Source: Metopolophium dirhodum (Eukaryota; Arthropoda; Insecta; Hemiptera; Aphididae). Taken from it: 64,000 nucleotides of DNA. Positions within the stretch are counted from its first letter, which is position 1. Every line of letters begins with the position of its first letter. The DNA is taken from positions 30,594,241 to 30,658,240 of the forward strand of contig NC_083565.1 of assembly GCF_019925205.1 (NCBI RefSeq). The letters run 5' to 3'. Both the position numbers and the translations under genes were made by a program. The notes beneath the pieces are model-generated. The model was not told where the DNA came from. It saw only the letters and a list, made by a program, of their open reading frames with translations, and ran no database searches. Below are positions 12,402 through 25,523 of this stretch, piece by piece.

Positions 12402-14422
12402 CAGGGCTCGTAAATTCATGCATTTGCATATATATCTGGCTAAGTTGTATTTAATGCTAGATGACATAGAAATCTATTTCGAGGTACCACGGTTAAATAT
12501 GTGAAGTCTTATTTTGCACGTTTTTGCATATTTAGAGGTTTTTTGCCTATTTGGCATAGTTATACATATTTCTATTTTATCGGGCATATTATACATGATT
12601 TTGATATTGATATTGATATGCATTTTTTTATGGAAACACTACTTATGAAAGATTCAACATTTGACGAAAAAATACGTGATCGTTCTTAAAATCTTTAAAA
12701 TCTATTTTTTTTTAATGTGACATAAAAAAATTAAATATAACTAAAAAAAGGTGGATAAGTGGATGTCGCTCTGCTGTACAGTAGGTTACAAGTGGGTCAC
12801 TGTAATGGATGGTGTTAAATTTGAATTCAATGATATAATATCATTGTATAAGAAAAACGATTCTGAGCGAAAACGGTCTGTCAGCCTATGATATTACCAA
12901 GTATATTTGATGATATTATTGTGAATAAAGTAATTTATATATAACCTATTTACGTGGAGCCTTGTTTTAAATTTTCAATCCTTAGCCATAAAAGTTAAAC
13001 ATTTTATACATTTTTAACTACAAAATAATTAATAAATTATAAATTTGATAAATGTTGTCAAAATTTGAACTTTAAATGCTTATAAAAAAAAATTGTGCCT
13101 ATGTATTTTTAATATTTTTCAACTGCTATTAGAACGATATATCAGGAGCCTTATATTAAATTTTCACGCTTTTTTACCCAACAAATAAAAATTTATTCAT
13201 ATTTATAGAAAAAAAAACTAAAAAAATTGAAAACTGACAATGTCCGTAAACAGCTCAAAAAGAGTCAAAATATTTTCAACATTTTATGGTGTATAGAAAA
13301 TGCTAATATAAACATTCAGTGAAATTTTCAAGTATCTACAGTCATTCGTTTTTTAATTACAATAAAATAAGAAAATTGTTACATGAGAAATCGAGTAAAT
13401 ATCAAATGTTGTAAAAATATAAATTTCAGACGCTCATAAAAATTTAATTTAAGTTTCTTCTAGACATTTTTTTTTTGATAAAGGTAGACAAACTTATGAG
13501 TAATCTTATATTACATTTTCAAATCTTAGATTTAAAAAGAAAAATTTTTATGAATTCTCATCAAAATAATTTGCTATTTTTCGTGATTTTTCCGTATTTT
13601 GTCAAAATTTGAACTTTAAATGCTTATAATTAAAAACTGTGACTAAGGATTTTTAATTTTTTTCATCTGCCTTTGAAACAATAACCTAGGAGCCTTCTAT
13701 TAAATTTTCAAGCTTTTTTACTCAACAGATAAAATTTTATTGATATTTATAGAAAAAAAAACTAAAAAAATTGAAAACTGACAATGGCCGTAAACAGCTC
13801 AAAAAGAGTCAAAATATTTTGTAAATTTTATGGTGTATAGAAAATGCTAATATAAACATTCAGTCAAAATTTCATGTCCCTACGGTCATTTGTTTTAGAG
13901 TTACACCAAAAACCAAAATCGATTTTCTCGAAAACAGATTTTGCGTAAAAATTCCTGTTTTTCCTTAATTTTTCTTTTGTTTTTCACGTCGCTTGTGAAA
14001 ATTACTGGGAAATTTTTACTTTTGACCCCCCCAAAGTACCAACTAGATTCACTTTCCTATCAGAAAAGTTACTATTGAAGAAAATCCAAGCACTTTTACT
14101 GTCCTAAAAGGTGATGACAGACACAAAAATAAAAAAAAAAATAAAAAAAAAAATAAAAAAAAAAACACACATCATTGTAGAATCAATACATTCATAGCTT
14201 CGCTCAGAATCTAAAATGAATGGATAATTCATGTTATTTCAAAAATTGTTTATGATTTTTTTAGCTAAGCATTTTATAAGTTCATAGTTTTAGATATTTA
14301 GTGCATATAAATGCATATTTTTTAATTTTTTAAGGCATATTTCAATGCATATTTTGTCAATTTTTAGTGTATTAATACATGCTTATTTAGGCATTTTTTA
14401 AGGCATGAACTTACGAGCCCTG
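12402..14422. mobile_element. hAT-type element with perfect 8-bp TSD, carrying a nested repeat
   Basis: The termini are CAGGGCTCGTAAATTCATGC on the left and the complementary GCATGAACTTACGAGCCCTG on the right. Both are flanked by the identical 8-bp duplication TCGATTTG (12394-12401 and 14423-14430). CAGGG-type ends with an 8-bp duplication are characteristic of hAT transposons. The outer segments are rich in 'gcatatttttt' words. No transposase is present, so it is non-autonomous. About 1.47 kb of its interior is a copy of the GATTCTGAGCG family inserted later (12743-14215). Confidence 0.88.
12743..14215 (+). mobile_element. GATTCTGAGCG repeat family, copy 1 (near full length)
   Basis: Begins with A-runs and GGTGGATAAGTGGATGTCGC, continues through 'ctgctgtacagtaggttac' and 'aaacgattctgagcg', and ends with CGCTTCGCTCAGAATCT-type sequence. 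The ATTCTGAGCG motif near the left end is inverted at the right end. The interior holds internally repeated blocks (for example, 'aaaaactaaaaaaattgaaaactgacaatg' occurs twice). Five other copies occur in the window. There is no coding capacity. Confidence 0.85.
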
Positions 14423-16133
14423 TCGATTTGTATGATGTGTAATTTACACTTAATTAGTTTAAAAAATAACAATAGAAATAAATATTGCTAAGTTATTGAT
14501 GAACTGGCCACCCAAAGAAAGGATACTTGGTTTTTTATTATAATATTTTACTAGACCTAACAAAAATAAAAAATGCTATGTACTCAAAATAATGATTAAA
14601 GTTATACTATATTGACAGTCCTAATAGGATGGCCTTAGCTCGAGAATTAAGCTTGATAGTTTTTTAAAACTTGATTTTTAATGAATTTTTTTTAACAGAA
14701 TTAATTTTTGAGGTTGTTCGGTTGTTATGTTAGTTAAATGTTTATTAAACGACTGTGAATATGAACTAAAATTAAAATATATATAAGTACTTATAATATA
14801 AATTAAATAAAATACTAGGTGTATTGTAATTTTTAATAAGTAATAGCTAATAACTAATCATAAAAATTAGTTAGTGTACAATTTATTGTGGAAATAACTC
14901 GAACAATAAATTATGAAAAATGGAAAAATCAATTAATGTAGGAGAACGTTTTTACTCTTGACATTTATGATTGAAGTAAAAATACATTTTTTTTAAATAA
15001 TATAGATATAAATGCACATTTATTGCCGATATAAATTTATTTGTATTTTGTATTTCTTATATTATGTTTAATGGTATAATATTAAAATGTGTAAATGGTA
15101 ATACAGTTTAAATACAACTATTAAGATTAAATATACTATAATTTATAACTAATAACTATATACATAATATCAAAGGATATATTTGATAAGAAATTAATAT
15201 GAGAAATTGTAAAATTTTCATGAAAATTTACATCATTACTCACTAGCCCTGGGTATAATGTAAGACTATACCTAGGTACTTAGTATTAATTGTTATTATC
15301 GTGAATTGGCTACAAACATAATAATATAAAACGTTTATAATTTATAAATATGCAAAATATGCAACTATAAATTTTAAATATAAACTTGTATTGCTATGAA
15401 ACAAATTTCTATATTATTTAGCTATGTTTTTGATGATTATTTAAAAACATGCAAACTCCTAGAAGTCCCGAGCCCTATTTATAAACAATTATTATTTATT
15501 TATATTTTATATTATAAAAAAAACTATTATGCTGGCCATATAATATGACTGTTATTTATTTTATTATAATCGATACACGAAACCAACCTATTAAATTTGT
15601 TTATTTCTTATTAATGTCTATATTTCAGTTTCGTTCAAAAAAACATTTAAATTATATGCGTCACAGTTTGCGAATAATATTAAATTTTTCCGATTGCTGT
15701 TTTAATTTGTAATTTTTTTAAGTTTTCCAAAATTCTTTTTAACTTACCTTACTTTCTTTAAGTTTGTCGAAAATTAATTGTTCTTTTTATTTTCAATATT
15801 TAAACCATTACACCGTTTTAGATACATATAGGTGCACACATCAACAATGAATGCAATTTTAAATGAACAAAAACTACTATTTATCAGAGCACGCATCCGA
15901 AATAGTACTGTACGTACCTCGATGTTTCATAGCTATTGAACAATATGGAAAAGTAAATGTGTCCACGTGATAGTAAGAAGAACCTATGAATCAAGTAAGT
16001 AAGACAATTTTTTATATTTTGTAAATACATGTATTCTATTATATAATATTATATTTGTATAGTATTTTTTTGTAGTAGCATAGACTAATATATAGGTAGG
16101 TATAGATTTACACTTATTAGATAAATTAGCTTA
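14423..16133. other. AT-rich intergenic DNA
   Basis: No supported gene or bounded element. Confidence 0.45.
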
Positions 16134-16142
16134 CGCTTAGAG

Positions 16143-16341
16143 CTGGGGTCGGTAATTGGCGGGAACCACCGAAGAGAAATAAATGGACGCCAAAATTATT
16201 TTACTTTAATGCTGATTTATTTTTCATTATTTTTCTCTGTATTTTAACCATTAGCATGATAAACAAAAGGTTTTCTAGACCTACAAAGTTTTTTTTTTTC
16301 AAATCCTCCGGACCCCCCAGAAACTAATTGCCGACCCCTGG
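16143..16341. mobile_element. 199-bp hAT-like MITE with 9-bp TSD
   Basis: The ends are GGGGTCGGTAATT and AATTGCCGACCCC. CGCTTAGAG is duplicated on both sides (16134-16142 and 16342-16350). The two termini differ by 1-2 bases at the outer edge, so the exact TSD length (8 or 9 bp) is uncertain. Confidence 0.8.
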
Positions 16342-16350
16342 CGCTTAGAG

Positions 16351-17448
16351 GGTGACATGTGAGAGTGATGGATGATAATTCAGCGACCAGAGGTTTTCAG
16401 CGATTTGGTTTTAGATGAGAACGAAAATTGTACAGGGCACATCGTTCCCGTATTATTCGTAATGAGTAAAATGATATTATTGTATTTAATTTAATATTGT
16501 CGTGCCTAACGTCTTCATTTCTCTATCTAACACATCACAGACTATCGCCGGCTGGCCTCACATACAAACATTATTATCTGACTTTTTACGGCAATTTTTT
16601 TTTGTTATTTAAAATATGATGTTGTGTTTATATTTTTTTTATAATAATATTATGTATTGGTGTTAAAATTAGTTGAACAGCGCGAATTGTATTTTTAATT
16701 TCTCCTTTGAGTGAGCTAAAATTATTTATTGTATTATTAGTATTGTATAGACGCTAATATCTGTGTACGTTATGTATTAATATTATTATTTTATGTTACA
16801 CCCTAATTGCCGCTAATTTATTAAAATACAAATCCACTATATCCATATTACGTATCATGTGTGCAAAACGCAACTGTGTTCATTGTATTTTTATAATGTG
16901 TACTCCTCAATATTATCATAGACTTAAAAATGCTCTCATTACCTATAACTTCAACTTAATAATTACGCTGCAGCAGCTGAAATAGCTGTCTAATCTAATC
17001 TAATTATTCACAATATATTATTATATCATTGCCGATTATGTATTATTACTTTAATATAAAGTCATAATATTATAGAGCTAAAACGATATTGCATTTATCT
17101 TTTAATTGTTTTTACGTATTTTATTAATTATTAAGCCAAAAAAGACTATATACTTATCTAATTGCAGTGTTCATCTATGGGCCGAGTCCCGTATATTATT
17201 TATAACACTAAACACAATACACATAAACACATGAACCCATTTACCCACGTATGCCCTCCATGCACTGCACTCGCTGGTTTTGCTAACCTACCCTGTCCAC
17301 CATCTTTGAACTACTATTATATATATATATTGTGAGGAGTCTTGGACGCAGGTTTAAATGGAAGTCGATGAATAGAAAATCCAGTTAGAAGTTGGTGTTA
17401 GTAATCATGTGGATGTTAAATAAAATTAAAGACATAATAATAATAATT
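16351..17448. other. AT-rich intergenic DNA
   Basis: No gene was recognised. A (TA)n run occurs at about 17320. Confidence 0.45.
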
Positions 17449-17930
17449 AGGGTTTTAAAATTTCATGAAATTTATTTTCTTGAAATATTTCATTTCCATG
17501 AAAAATAAAAATACAATTTTTTAAAAGAGTCCAGAGCACCTTCACATAATCACATCACTCAGTCCACACACACACACATAATATACGACTTTTGTACACT
17601 TGATAATTACTGAAATTATACACTATTATTTCATTTACTGATTGAAATTGACTTCAACTTTATTTCAAACCATTATCTTTTGGATCGCTGACGGTCCACA
17701 TACAACAATATTTTAAAACTCATAAAAAAAATGTATTTACTCTCAAAATAATGCTAGGAATATTTTTCAGCACTACATATACAATATACAAATATGAAAT
17801 AATAAATCAACAAAAATAATATGCTTCTCTTTATTTCTAAATGTGTAATCAATATATTATTTCTAATCATCTATAACCAAATACGTTTAAAAGAAGAGAA
17901 AATATTTTTCAAATTTCATTGAAGAACCCT
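17449..17930. mobile_element. probable hAT-like MITE
   Basis: AGGGTTTTAAAATTTCATG on the left pairs imperfectly with 'aaatttcattgaagaaccct' on the right. The flanks are AATAAT-rich on both sides, so the target duplication is only suggestive. Confidence 0.5.
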
Positions 17931-17977
17931 AATAATAATAGTAATAATATAGTTACAGTTATAGTTATAGTTAAAGT

Positions 17978-18248
17978 TGGACGGTGCCCGGGCAAAAGGG
18001 AATAAGTACAAAAACACTGTTTTGATAAAATTTAAAAAAAACTGTTCCTATTTGTACAATGACTTGATAATTAATTCCTTTTTTCTCATAGGTTTTATAA
18101 AAAAATGAACCTAAAATTTGTTTAATTTTTAATGCCAATCGATGTGGATTTAATATTATTAATATAATAATAAAATAATCTATAATAATATTTAATAAAA
18201 AACAAATTGTAAAAATGGACTTATTCCCTTTTGCCCGGGCACCGTCCA
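17978..18248. mobile_element. 271-bp element with ~30-bp perfect GC-rich TIRs
   Basis: TGGACGGTGCCCGGGC and the following 14 bases (to GGGAATAAGT) are perfectly repeated in inverted orientation at 18219-18248. The interior is plain AT-rich sequence. No clear TSD was found. Near-identical arms suggest a recent insertion or a foldback element. Confidence 0.85.
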
Positions 18249-18419
18249 GTAATATATATATATATAGTATTAGGAGTTATAAGACAGTGTTGAATTTAAA
18301 TAAGTATCCAGCTATCATCCTTTAAATAATTAAAAATTATACTGTTATTATAATATCAATACATTTGATTAACTTACTATTCCCAGTCCCTTCACATGGT
18401 CGTTAAAAATTCAGGGAGT

Positions 18420-19010
18420 TAAAACGGGTAACCCGCCATAAATTTGTACCCATTCTCAAATCCCAAACCAAATTCGACCCGCTTTTATACCCCTTTACTC
18501 GTACCCGCTAACAATTGTACCCGGTTTCGAACGCGAAATCCACAAACAATTTAACCCGGTTTTGAACGCAAAACCCATAACCCGCGCGCAATTTGACCCA
18601 CTTTTGTACCTCATATTCGCCCTACCCACAAATAATTGTACCCGGTTTTGGACGCAAAACCCGCAAACAATTTCATCCGGTTTTGAACGCAAAACCCATA
18701 ACCCATAACCGGCGCCCAACTTACCCCGCCTGTGCACCTTAGCGCGCTAAAAACAAGTTGTACCCGGTTTCGGACGTGAAACCCGCAAACAATTTTACCC
18801 GGTTTTGAACGCAAAACCCATAACCCACGCGCAATTTGACCCACTTTTGTACTTCATATCAGCCCTACCCGCAAATAATTGTACCCGGTTTTGGACGCGA
18901 AACCTGCAAACAATTTTACCCGATATTGAACGTAAAACCCCCGTGCACAACATTTTTTACCCGGTTTCTAATAAACGAAACCCGAAACATTTTAACTCGT
19001 TTTGACTACC
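18420..19010. repeat. GC-richer minisatellite, ~35-bp unit, ~243-bp higher-order period
   Basis: Repeated units contain TACCCGGTTTTGGACGC and AAACCCGCAAACAATTT. A long block (ttttgaacgcaaaacccataaccc…) recurs about 243 bp apart (near 18560 and 18803). The array lacks stop codons in several frames, so it yields spurious open frames on both strands. Confidence 0.88.
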
Positions 19011-19933
19011 TGGATTTATATAATACCATGTGATAAATACAAATACTCCCCCCCCCCAACACCTGCAGAACCCGCTTGACTCTTTCCAGAGGCTGTAACG
19101 CACTTAAATTCAACACAAGTAAGGTGGAATTGGGCGAATACCGTGAAAATTAAAAATTATAAATTAAAACCTATATTCAATGAAACATTGGGTATTTACT
19201 TAATGTTAACATATTTTATCTCTATTCGCGTGAAGTACAGTTTTCGCAAAACCAATTATTAAAACAATTATTATTATAGTCGATCGGCGTTCGCGCGTTT
19301 TAGCTTACAACGTGGATTAGGCCTACCGGGGATACCACAATAAAAAAAACGCGCCACGTGTAATACCTCATGCTTTTAAACAACATGGACAATATGATAT
19401 TATTTCTTTTATCTTGTCGTTTAACAAGTCAACAGGTGGTGAGGAAATTTACACAACCTTGTCATACTATATTATTATTATGAGCAACAAAATTTTGAAA
19501 TCCAACGTCTGAATAGTTTGAAGTCCAATAGGCATGACTGCAATAATATTCGCTTGTGGTCCCCTCCAATGTGGTGCGAAATAATAATGTAACAATAATA
19601 ATATTATTAATTACTATGGTTCGGATTTGGAGGAAATTTAATAAATAAAAAAAGCATATAAATAAAGCATTTCATTTGTATTAAAGGTGATTACAAAATG
19701 TACTAAACAATTTAATAGATTTAAGCTAATTTAACTAGTTTGTTTAAAATAATATTTTTGTATTGTTATCAAAAAAAAGAAGAAGGCATTTGACTTCAAA
19801 ACCGAACCCTATTCATTACCTATATATTGTTGCACTACTGTGACTTTATGTAATATTATAAATTATAATAATAAAATATATTAAATTGGTGCCTGCGACC
19901 ACGAGACCACGGTGAATTTTATTTTATTTATTT
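19011..19933. other. intergenic DNA, nothing assigned
   Basis: Contains a C10 run near 19048 and a short GC-rich patch around 19280-19345. No gene is supported. Confidence 0.4.
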
Positions 19934-21523
19934 ATGGGACGCACGTTAACTCCGCCACAAATACCTTTTTTTAGTGTTAACTCCGTCATAAAAAACAGAT
20001 TTGTGTTAACTCGATCAGTCAACAAAATCAGGTAACAGTATAAAACTAATATATATATATTTTAAATTATAATTTAAAAAAAAATCATTATGTTTATAAT
20101 AATAATCACCCATATTAAATAATAATATAGTTATCTACGCATGTATGCTAAAAAACATTATATAAAACTTTAAACTAAAACGTTAGTTAAATATTATATA
20201 AAATTACTTTATATAATATAATACTACAGAAAAAAAAAATAAAAATAATAATTTTCCTAACAAATGACACATAGGCACCTAGTACCTAGGTATGCAATCA
20301 TACTAAATAATATTAATAAATTAATCGATTCGACTCATTTAACTAATATCAATATTAGCAATTTCGACATATGTCATCGTAACGGATGTCAACTTAGTGA
20401 CAATTTTTTTTTCATATATAATATTATGTTTATGTAGATTCTGCACCAAATAATTGTATTATTAATATTTATAAGTATATAATCAGTTTTTCTTGTTCAT
20501 ACGAAATTTACATGCGTACAGTAATGTAGTCTCGGCAGTCTTATATTTACTGCCACTATAAGTGCAGTTGATCAATCGTACTCAATTATGGTTTAATATT
20601 ACCCATTTTTATAAATAATAAATTGTAATAAAATAATACCAATCCAATAATTTAATTACAAAAAATACTTAAAACGACAATTTTAATTGTATTCCAGATT
20701 AAAATCAGTTTTAAAATTCAAATTTAAATCAAAATCAAAATCACGTAGGTATGTTTATAAATTGTAATTTTTAATTTTAAAATTGATAAAAAATTTTATT
20801 ATCTAACTTTAAATAGTGTTATGAGCGTTTTTTAAGTATTTAGGTCATAAACATAATATATAATTTTTTTATTTTTCGGGCATTTTTGCGTTTTTTATGT
20901 CATTAATGCTTTTTTCAGGTCTGTTGGGGCCCTAATAAAATCCGTGCCCTAATAATGATTATTAATGGTTGATAGTTTTATATTGTATTGTATTAATATA
21001 TTATATTTTTATGTATAAGGATTAAAAGCAAAGATAGGTATCTAACATAATATCTATCGACATTTATCAGCTAATACGATTTACTAAAATTCTTTCGTAA
21101 AGTAGGTACTAGGTACTAATCTGTGATATTGATCACCTATATCTCGATTTCCAATTCTGACATGGCCATCAGTTTTCTCTCTGGCTAACTCTCCCTTACT
21201 TATTCTCATATTATGCACCACTAACCCGTGACCATTGGTGATCAAATGATTTTGTTATGTATGGTGGCTGACATGGCTGATTTTTTAACATGCAATATTT
21301 GATTATTAAAAATATAATTTATGGTTGTAAGTTAATTGAAAAAAAGTCTAATCATTTAACTCGAAATGTACCTACGACCTACCTATCGCAATATTTTAAC
21401 TTCACCTAATTACATTTGACTGAATTTTTATGCACTTGTGTTATATTATAAAATGTTATTACATAGGTATATTATAATGTTTTATTATAATATGCGTTAT
21501 ACAATAATAATTTAGGGTATAAT

Positions 21524-22355
21524 CAGGGGCGGACTTTTTAATTTTTCCGCCCCTAGGCATTACAACACTAGCGCCCACGGGGGGGAGGTAATGTTCCATG
21601 AAATAAAACAAAACTATAAAAATTGTATTTAGGTATTTTTATATTTATACATACCAACTAAACAAATAAATATCAATACAATTTTGCATTGGTACATTTG
21701 TACACATATGCAGGAGACGGGCGACAGTGCCAGCGTCGCGCGTCGTCGCAATCTTTATTATTACCTAGTAATTAATTTATCAAGAACAGACTAGTTTGGT
21801 GGCCGCGTATACTTATTGTGGTGCCGGGTGCGGGGTGAGGTGGGTCATTCCAGTTAATATCAAATAATTTACTTGCTAAACACTGTGCGAGCTGTCCCCC
21901 ACCTAGATAGTAGAGCGGCTATATACAGTATACCCGGTGGCCCGAGGCAGTATATATTTTGACTGCCTTGGCTGGCGTTTTGCGCATGCGCCATTCACAA
22001 TATTGTATGTGTTTAAGCCGCACACCCGTATACCACCTCCATGCACTAACATAGGCAACGCCGGCAACTGCCTCGTCGAGTGTCGATGTCGAATCTCTAG
22101 CGGTGGCGGTAGGATTAAACCCAAACGGCAAGGTTATTATAGCTTATAAATTAAAACGTTACTGGGACGTGGTTTCGTGAGCCATTCTCCAGTTTCATGC
22201 AAGTTGTATACAAAAAAAAATTAATATAAAATATACATTTAGTTAAATATAATTATGAAATTTATTATGAAAAGCTAAAAAGTAAAAAATTTCGCCCCAA
22301 AAAATATTGTGCCCTAGGCATGTGCCTTGGTGGCCTATGGGTAAATCCGCCCCCG
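21524..22355. mobile_element. 832-bp hAT-type element (CAGGGGCGGA ends)
   Basis: The left end CAGGGGCGGACTTTTTAATT and the right end AAATCCGCCCCCG form TIRs. The flanking 8-bp sequences GGTATAAT (21516) and GGTGTAAT (22356) match at 7 of 8 positions. Subterminal 'ccctaggca' motifs are present at both ends. The GC-rich interior (21700-22140) produces overlapping open frames on both strands that I regard as artefacts. Confidence 0.85.
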
Positions 22356-23206
22356 GGTGTAATAAGCATATTATTATAAACTATGTTTAAGTTCTTTGTA
22401 CATCGGCGATTTGAGTGAATATTATTGCACCCATTGACAACACTCTTATGTAATCTTCACATCATAATATATTATATTATTTACATAGAAATTGTAATTG
22501 AGTATTTAGAAAATAAACATTAATTAATAATACATGTTTTATTTATTAATTTGAGGTTTTAAAATCCAATCATTATTATATTTTAGGTATACCTCTGTGA
22601 TTTATTTGTCGAAGTTATGAATTTTTGATAGTATGAATAATTTTTTTGTTATGAGGTAGGTATGTTTTTATTTACAATCGCCCATTGAAATATGCATTAG
22701 AATCCATAAATCGTTGACACCTTTTAAGTTACAATACCTACCGTAGGAGGTATACAACATGGGCGATTGTAAACTTCGCCAGAATACCGGTAAGATATAG
22801 TATGGAAACTCCACCAGCGTATTAAGGCCTTTTTTAGTTCCTTATGTAAAACTAAATGATATTTCTCTACTAAGTACGTACCTAAACTCAAAAATTCTAA
22901 AAGAAATAAAATTATTGTATAAGAGAAAGCTATAAATACTAAATATTTATAATAATGGATTTATATTAGACTTAATGGTTTGCATATCTACAAAATAAAT
23001 TGTATCTCATAATTGTAGTTCATAGTTCAAAATATTATAAGTATAAAAACATATAATGACATAACAATATAATATTCCTACATCTTTTTTGATTATTAGT
23101 TATTACTAGGGCTCGGATTTATGTGTATTTATAAAACCAAAATATGTATTTATACAACAAAAATATGAACGTAAATATGTGCTAAAGAATTCAAATTATG
23201 TATAAT

Positions 23207-24097
23207 CAAAAAAAAAAAGGTGGATAAGTGGGTGTCGCTCTGCTGTACAGTAGGTTACAAGTGGGTCACTGTAATGGATGGTGTTAAATTTGAATTCAAT
23301 GATATAATATCATTGTATAAGAAAAACGATTCTGAGCAAAAACGGTCAGTCAGCCTATGATATTACCAAGTATATTTGATGATATTATTGTGAATAAAGT
23401 AATTTATATATAACCTATTTACGTGGAGCCTTGTTTTAAATTTTCAATCCTTAGCCATAAAAGTTAAACATTTTATACATTTTTAACTACAAAATAATTA
23501 ATGAATTATAAATTTGATAAATGTTGTCAACATTTGAAATTTAAATGCTTATAAAAAAAAATTGTGCCTATGTATTTTTAATATTTTTCAACTGCTATTA
23601 GAACGATATATCAGGAACCTTACATTAATATTTCACGCTTTTTTATCCAACAAAAAATTTTTTATTGATATTTATAGAAAAAAAAACTAAAAAAATTGTA
23701 AACTCACAATGTCCGTAAACCACTCAAAAAGAGTCAAAATATTTTCAAAATTATGGTGCTAATATAAATATTCAGTCAAAATTTCATGTCCCTACGGTCA
23801 TTTGTTTTAGAGTTACACCAAAAACCAAAATCGATTTTCTCAAAAACAGATTTTGCGTAAAAATTCCCGTTTTTCCTTAATTTTTCACTTTTGAAAACTA
23901 CTGGGAAATTTTTACTTTTGACCCCCCAAAGTACCAACTAGATTCACTTGCCTATCAGAAAAGTTACTGTTGAAGAAAATCCAAGCACTTTTACTGTCCT
24001 AAAAGGTGATGACAGACACAAAAAAAAAAAAATTAAAAAATTAAAAAATAAAACACACATCATTGTAAAATCAATACGCTTCGCTCAGAATCTAAAA
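23207..24097 (+). mobile_element. GATTCTGAGCG repeat family, copy 2 (internally deleted)
   Basis: The left 550 bp and right 330 bp closely match copy 1, but about 0.6 kb of the interior is missing. It ends at 'gcttcgctcagaatctaaa'. Confidence 0.85.
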
Positions 24098-24599
24098 TAA
24101 TAATACTAATCAATAATATAATAAATTGTAATAAAAAATTTATATTTTTCTAACTATATTGGTTACAATTAATAACGCATTTATTTTTAAATTTTCGAAT
24201 CCAAAAGATCGCCGATATTGTCGTAAAATGTTTATAATAATTAATAATAAAATAAAATGTAATAAAAAATGTTTATTTATTTATTTAGTTATCTAGTTAA
24301 CCTGATTACAGTTATAATAATAACATGAACTTTAAAATTTTCGAATTCAAAAGATCGTCGATATAATAATATATAGCCGTGATAACCTTTCAATCATTCT
24401 GAACTCTGAAGAAAAGACATTGTAATTGTCTAATTATGTGAGAAAAAAATAGAATATTTGTGAAATATGTAAAAACATGTATATATGACAAAGTATGTTG
24501 TAAAATCAAATATAGCTCGCGTTTTATCAAAAACCTTGTGAAACAAATTTATCACTTGCCGAAATTTGTTTATCATGTCGCAGAGAAAATATGTATTTA

Positions 24600-24840
24600 C
24601 TTAATATAAATCCGAGCCTTAGTATTACTTATTACAATTTATTGTCTATTGTTATTTTTTAACGTAATACTTGCCATTATAATTTGTATGATTTGTTCGA
24701 ACATTATTATTTTTATATTTTTATATTTTTTGGCATATACTTATTTAATAAGAATAGTTATTATTATAAATTTATGATTTTTTTGTTACCTACTTGATTT
24801 TTTTCACTGGCGGAGTTTACATACGCACTATTTATGATAT
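24600..24840 (+). repeat. direct duplication, first copy (second copy 25166-25515)
   Basis: The block from the hAT right terminus through 'ttattgtctattgttattttttaacg', 'atttgttcgaacattatt' and the outer-transposon end motif GGCGGAGTTTACAT is repeated at 25166-25515 with small differences. Both copies hold one inner and one outer transposon end. Confidence 0.8.
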
Positions 24841-25165
24841 ACCTACACTTATTTAAGACGTATTTATCATCGCTAAAAATATGTCGATAAAATTATAAAA
24901 GTGTGACGTAAATATCATTATTCCCTAGTCATAAATGCTTCGAAATTGGTGTTTATTTTTTTTGCAATTTTCCATTCGTAACCTGCTCTCTGAAAAACGC
25001 CAGTGTATTATTAATTGACTCCTCAAAAAGTTAAAGCTGTTTGATATATACTCTCAACAAATAAATGTTATATTGTGGTATGAATATATGATATACTTTA
25101 GGTACTTGGTATCTATACATACTATGTTTGATTAATATACTCAAAAGAACGTAAATATAAGCATG

Positions 25166-25515
25166 CAACATAATATAAATCCGAGCCCTAGTTATTACTT
25201 ATTACAATTTATTGTCTACCGTTATTTTTTAACGTAATACTTGCCATTGCAATTTGTATGATTTGTTCGAACATTATTATTTTTATATTTTTTATATTTT
25301 TTGGCATATACTTATTTAATAAGGACAATATTATTATTACAAAACTATGGATTTTGTTTAATAATAATCTGTATATTATACTAATTGTATACTGTGTATA
25401 CTGTTACTTGATTTTTTTTCGCTGTTTACATGAAGTGTCATGAACTCAATTTTACCTGTTTTATTTTTCTGGCGGAGTTAACACTGAAAAAAGGTTCTCG
25501 TGGCGGAGTTTACAT
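25166..25515 (+). repeat. direct duplication, second copy
   Basis: Second unit of the duplication described at 24600-24840. This copy keeps the complete outer TIR, including CGGAGTTAACACT, which the first copy lacks. Confidence 0.8.
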
Positions 25516-25523
25516 GCGCCCAT

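Larger units (their letters stand above)
23107..25190. mobile_element. hAT-like element with perfect TSD and a reiterated right end
   Basis: The left terminus TAGGGCTCGGATTTATG is preceded by GTTATTAC (23099-23106). The right terminus ATATAAATCCGAGCCCTA is followed by the identical GTTATTAC (25191-25198). A second right terminus, with one difference, ends at about 24621 and is followed by GTATTAC and the same host-like sequence. The right end has therefore been tandemly duplicated. The interior holds GATTCTGAGCG copy 2. Confidence 0.75.
19934..25523. mobile_element. 5.6-kb composite TIR transposon
   Basis: The left end ATGGGACGCACGTTAACTCC and the right end GGCGGAGTTTACATGCGCCC are inverted repeats. 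The match extends about 55 bp, through a second motif, AGTGTTAACTCCG (left) / CGGAGTTAACACT (right). The interior has no recognisable transposase. It carries a hAT MITE (21524-22355), a second hAT-like element (23107-25190) and, inside that, a GATTCTGAGCG-family copy. A second copy of the right-end motif (GGCGGAGTTTACATACGC) lies internally at 24819-24836. The TSD is not clear and the superfamily is unassigned. Confidence 0.7.

Noticed and set aside
18495..19033. Several open frames on both strands, 65-80 codons
   Set aside because: Products of a minisatellite whose units lack stop codons.
21903..22149. Three overlapping open frames of about 70 codons
   Set aside because: Internal to a hAT MITE with matching TIRs and TSD; opposite-strand mirror frames caused by GC content.
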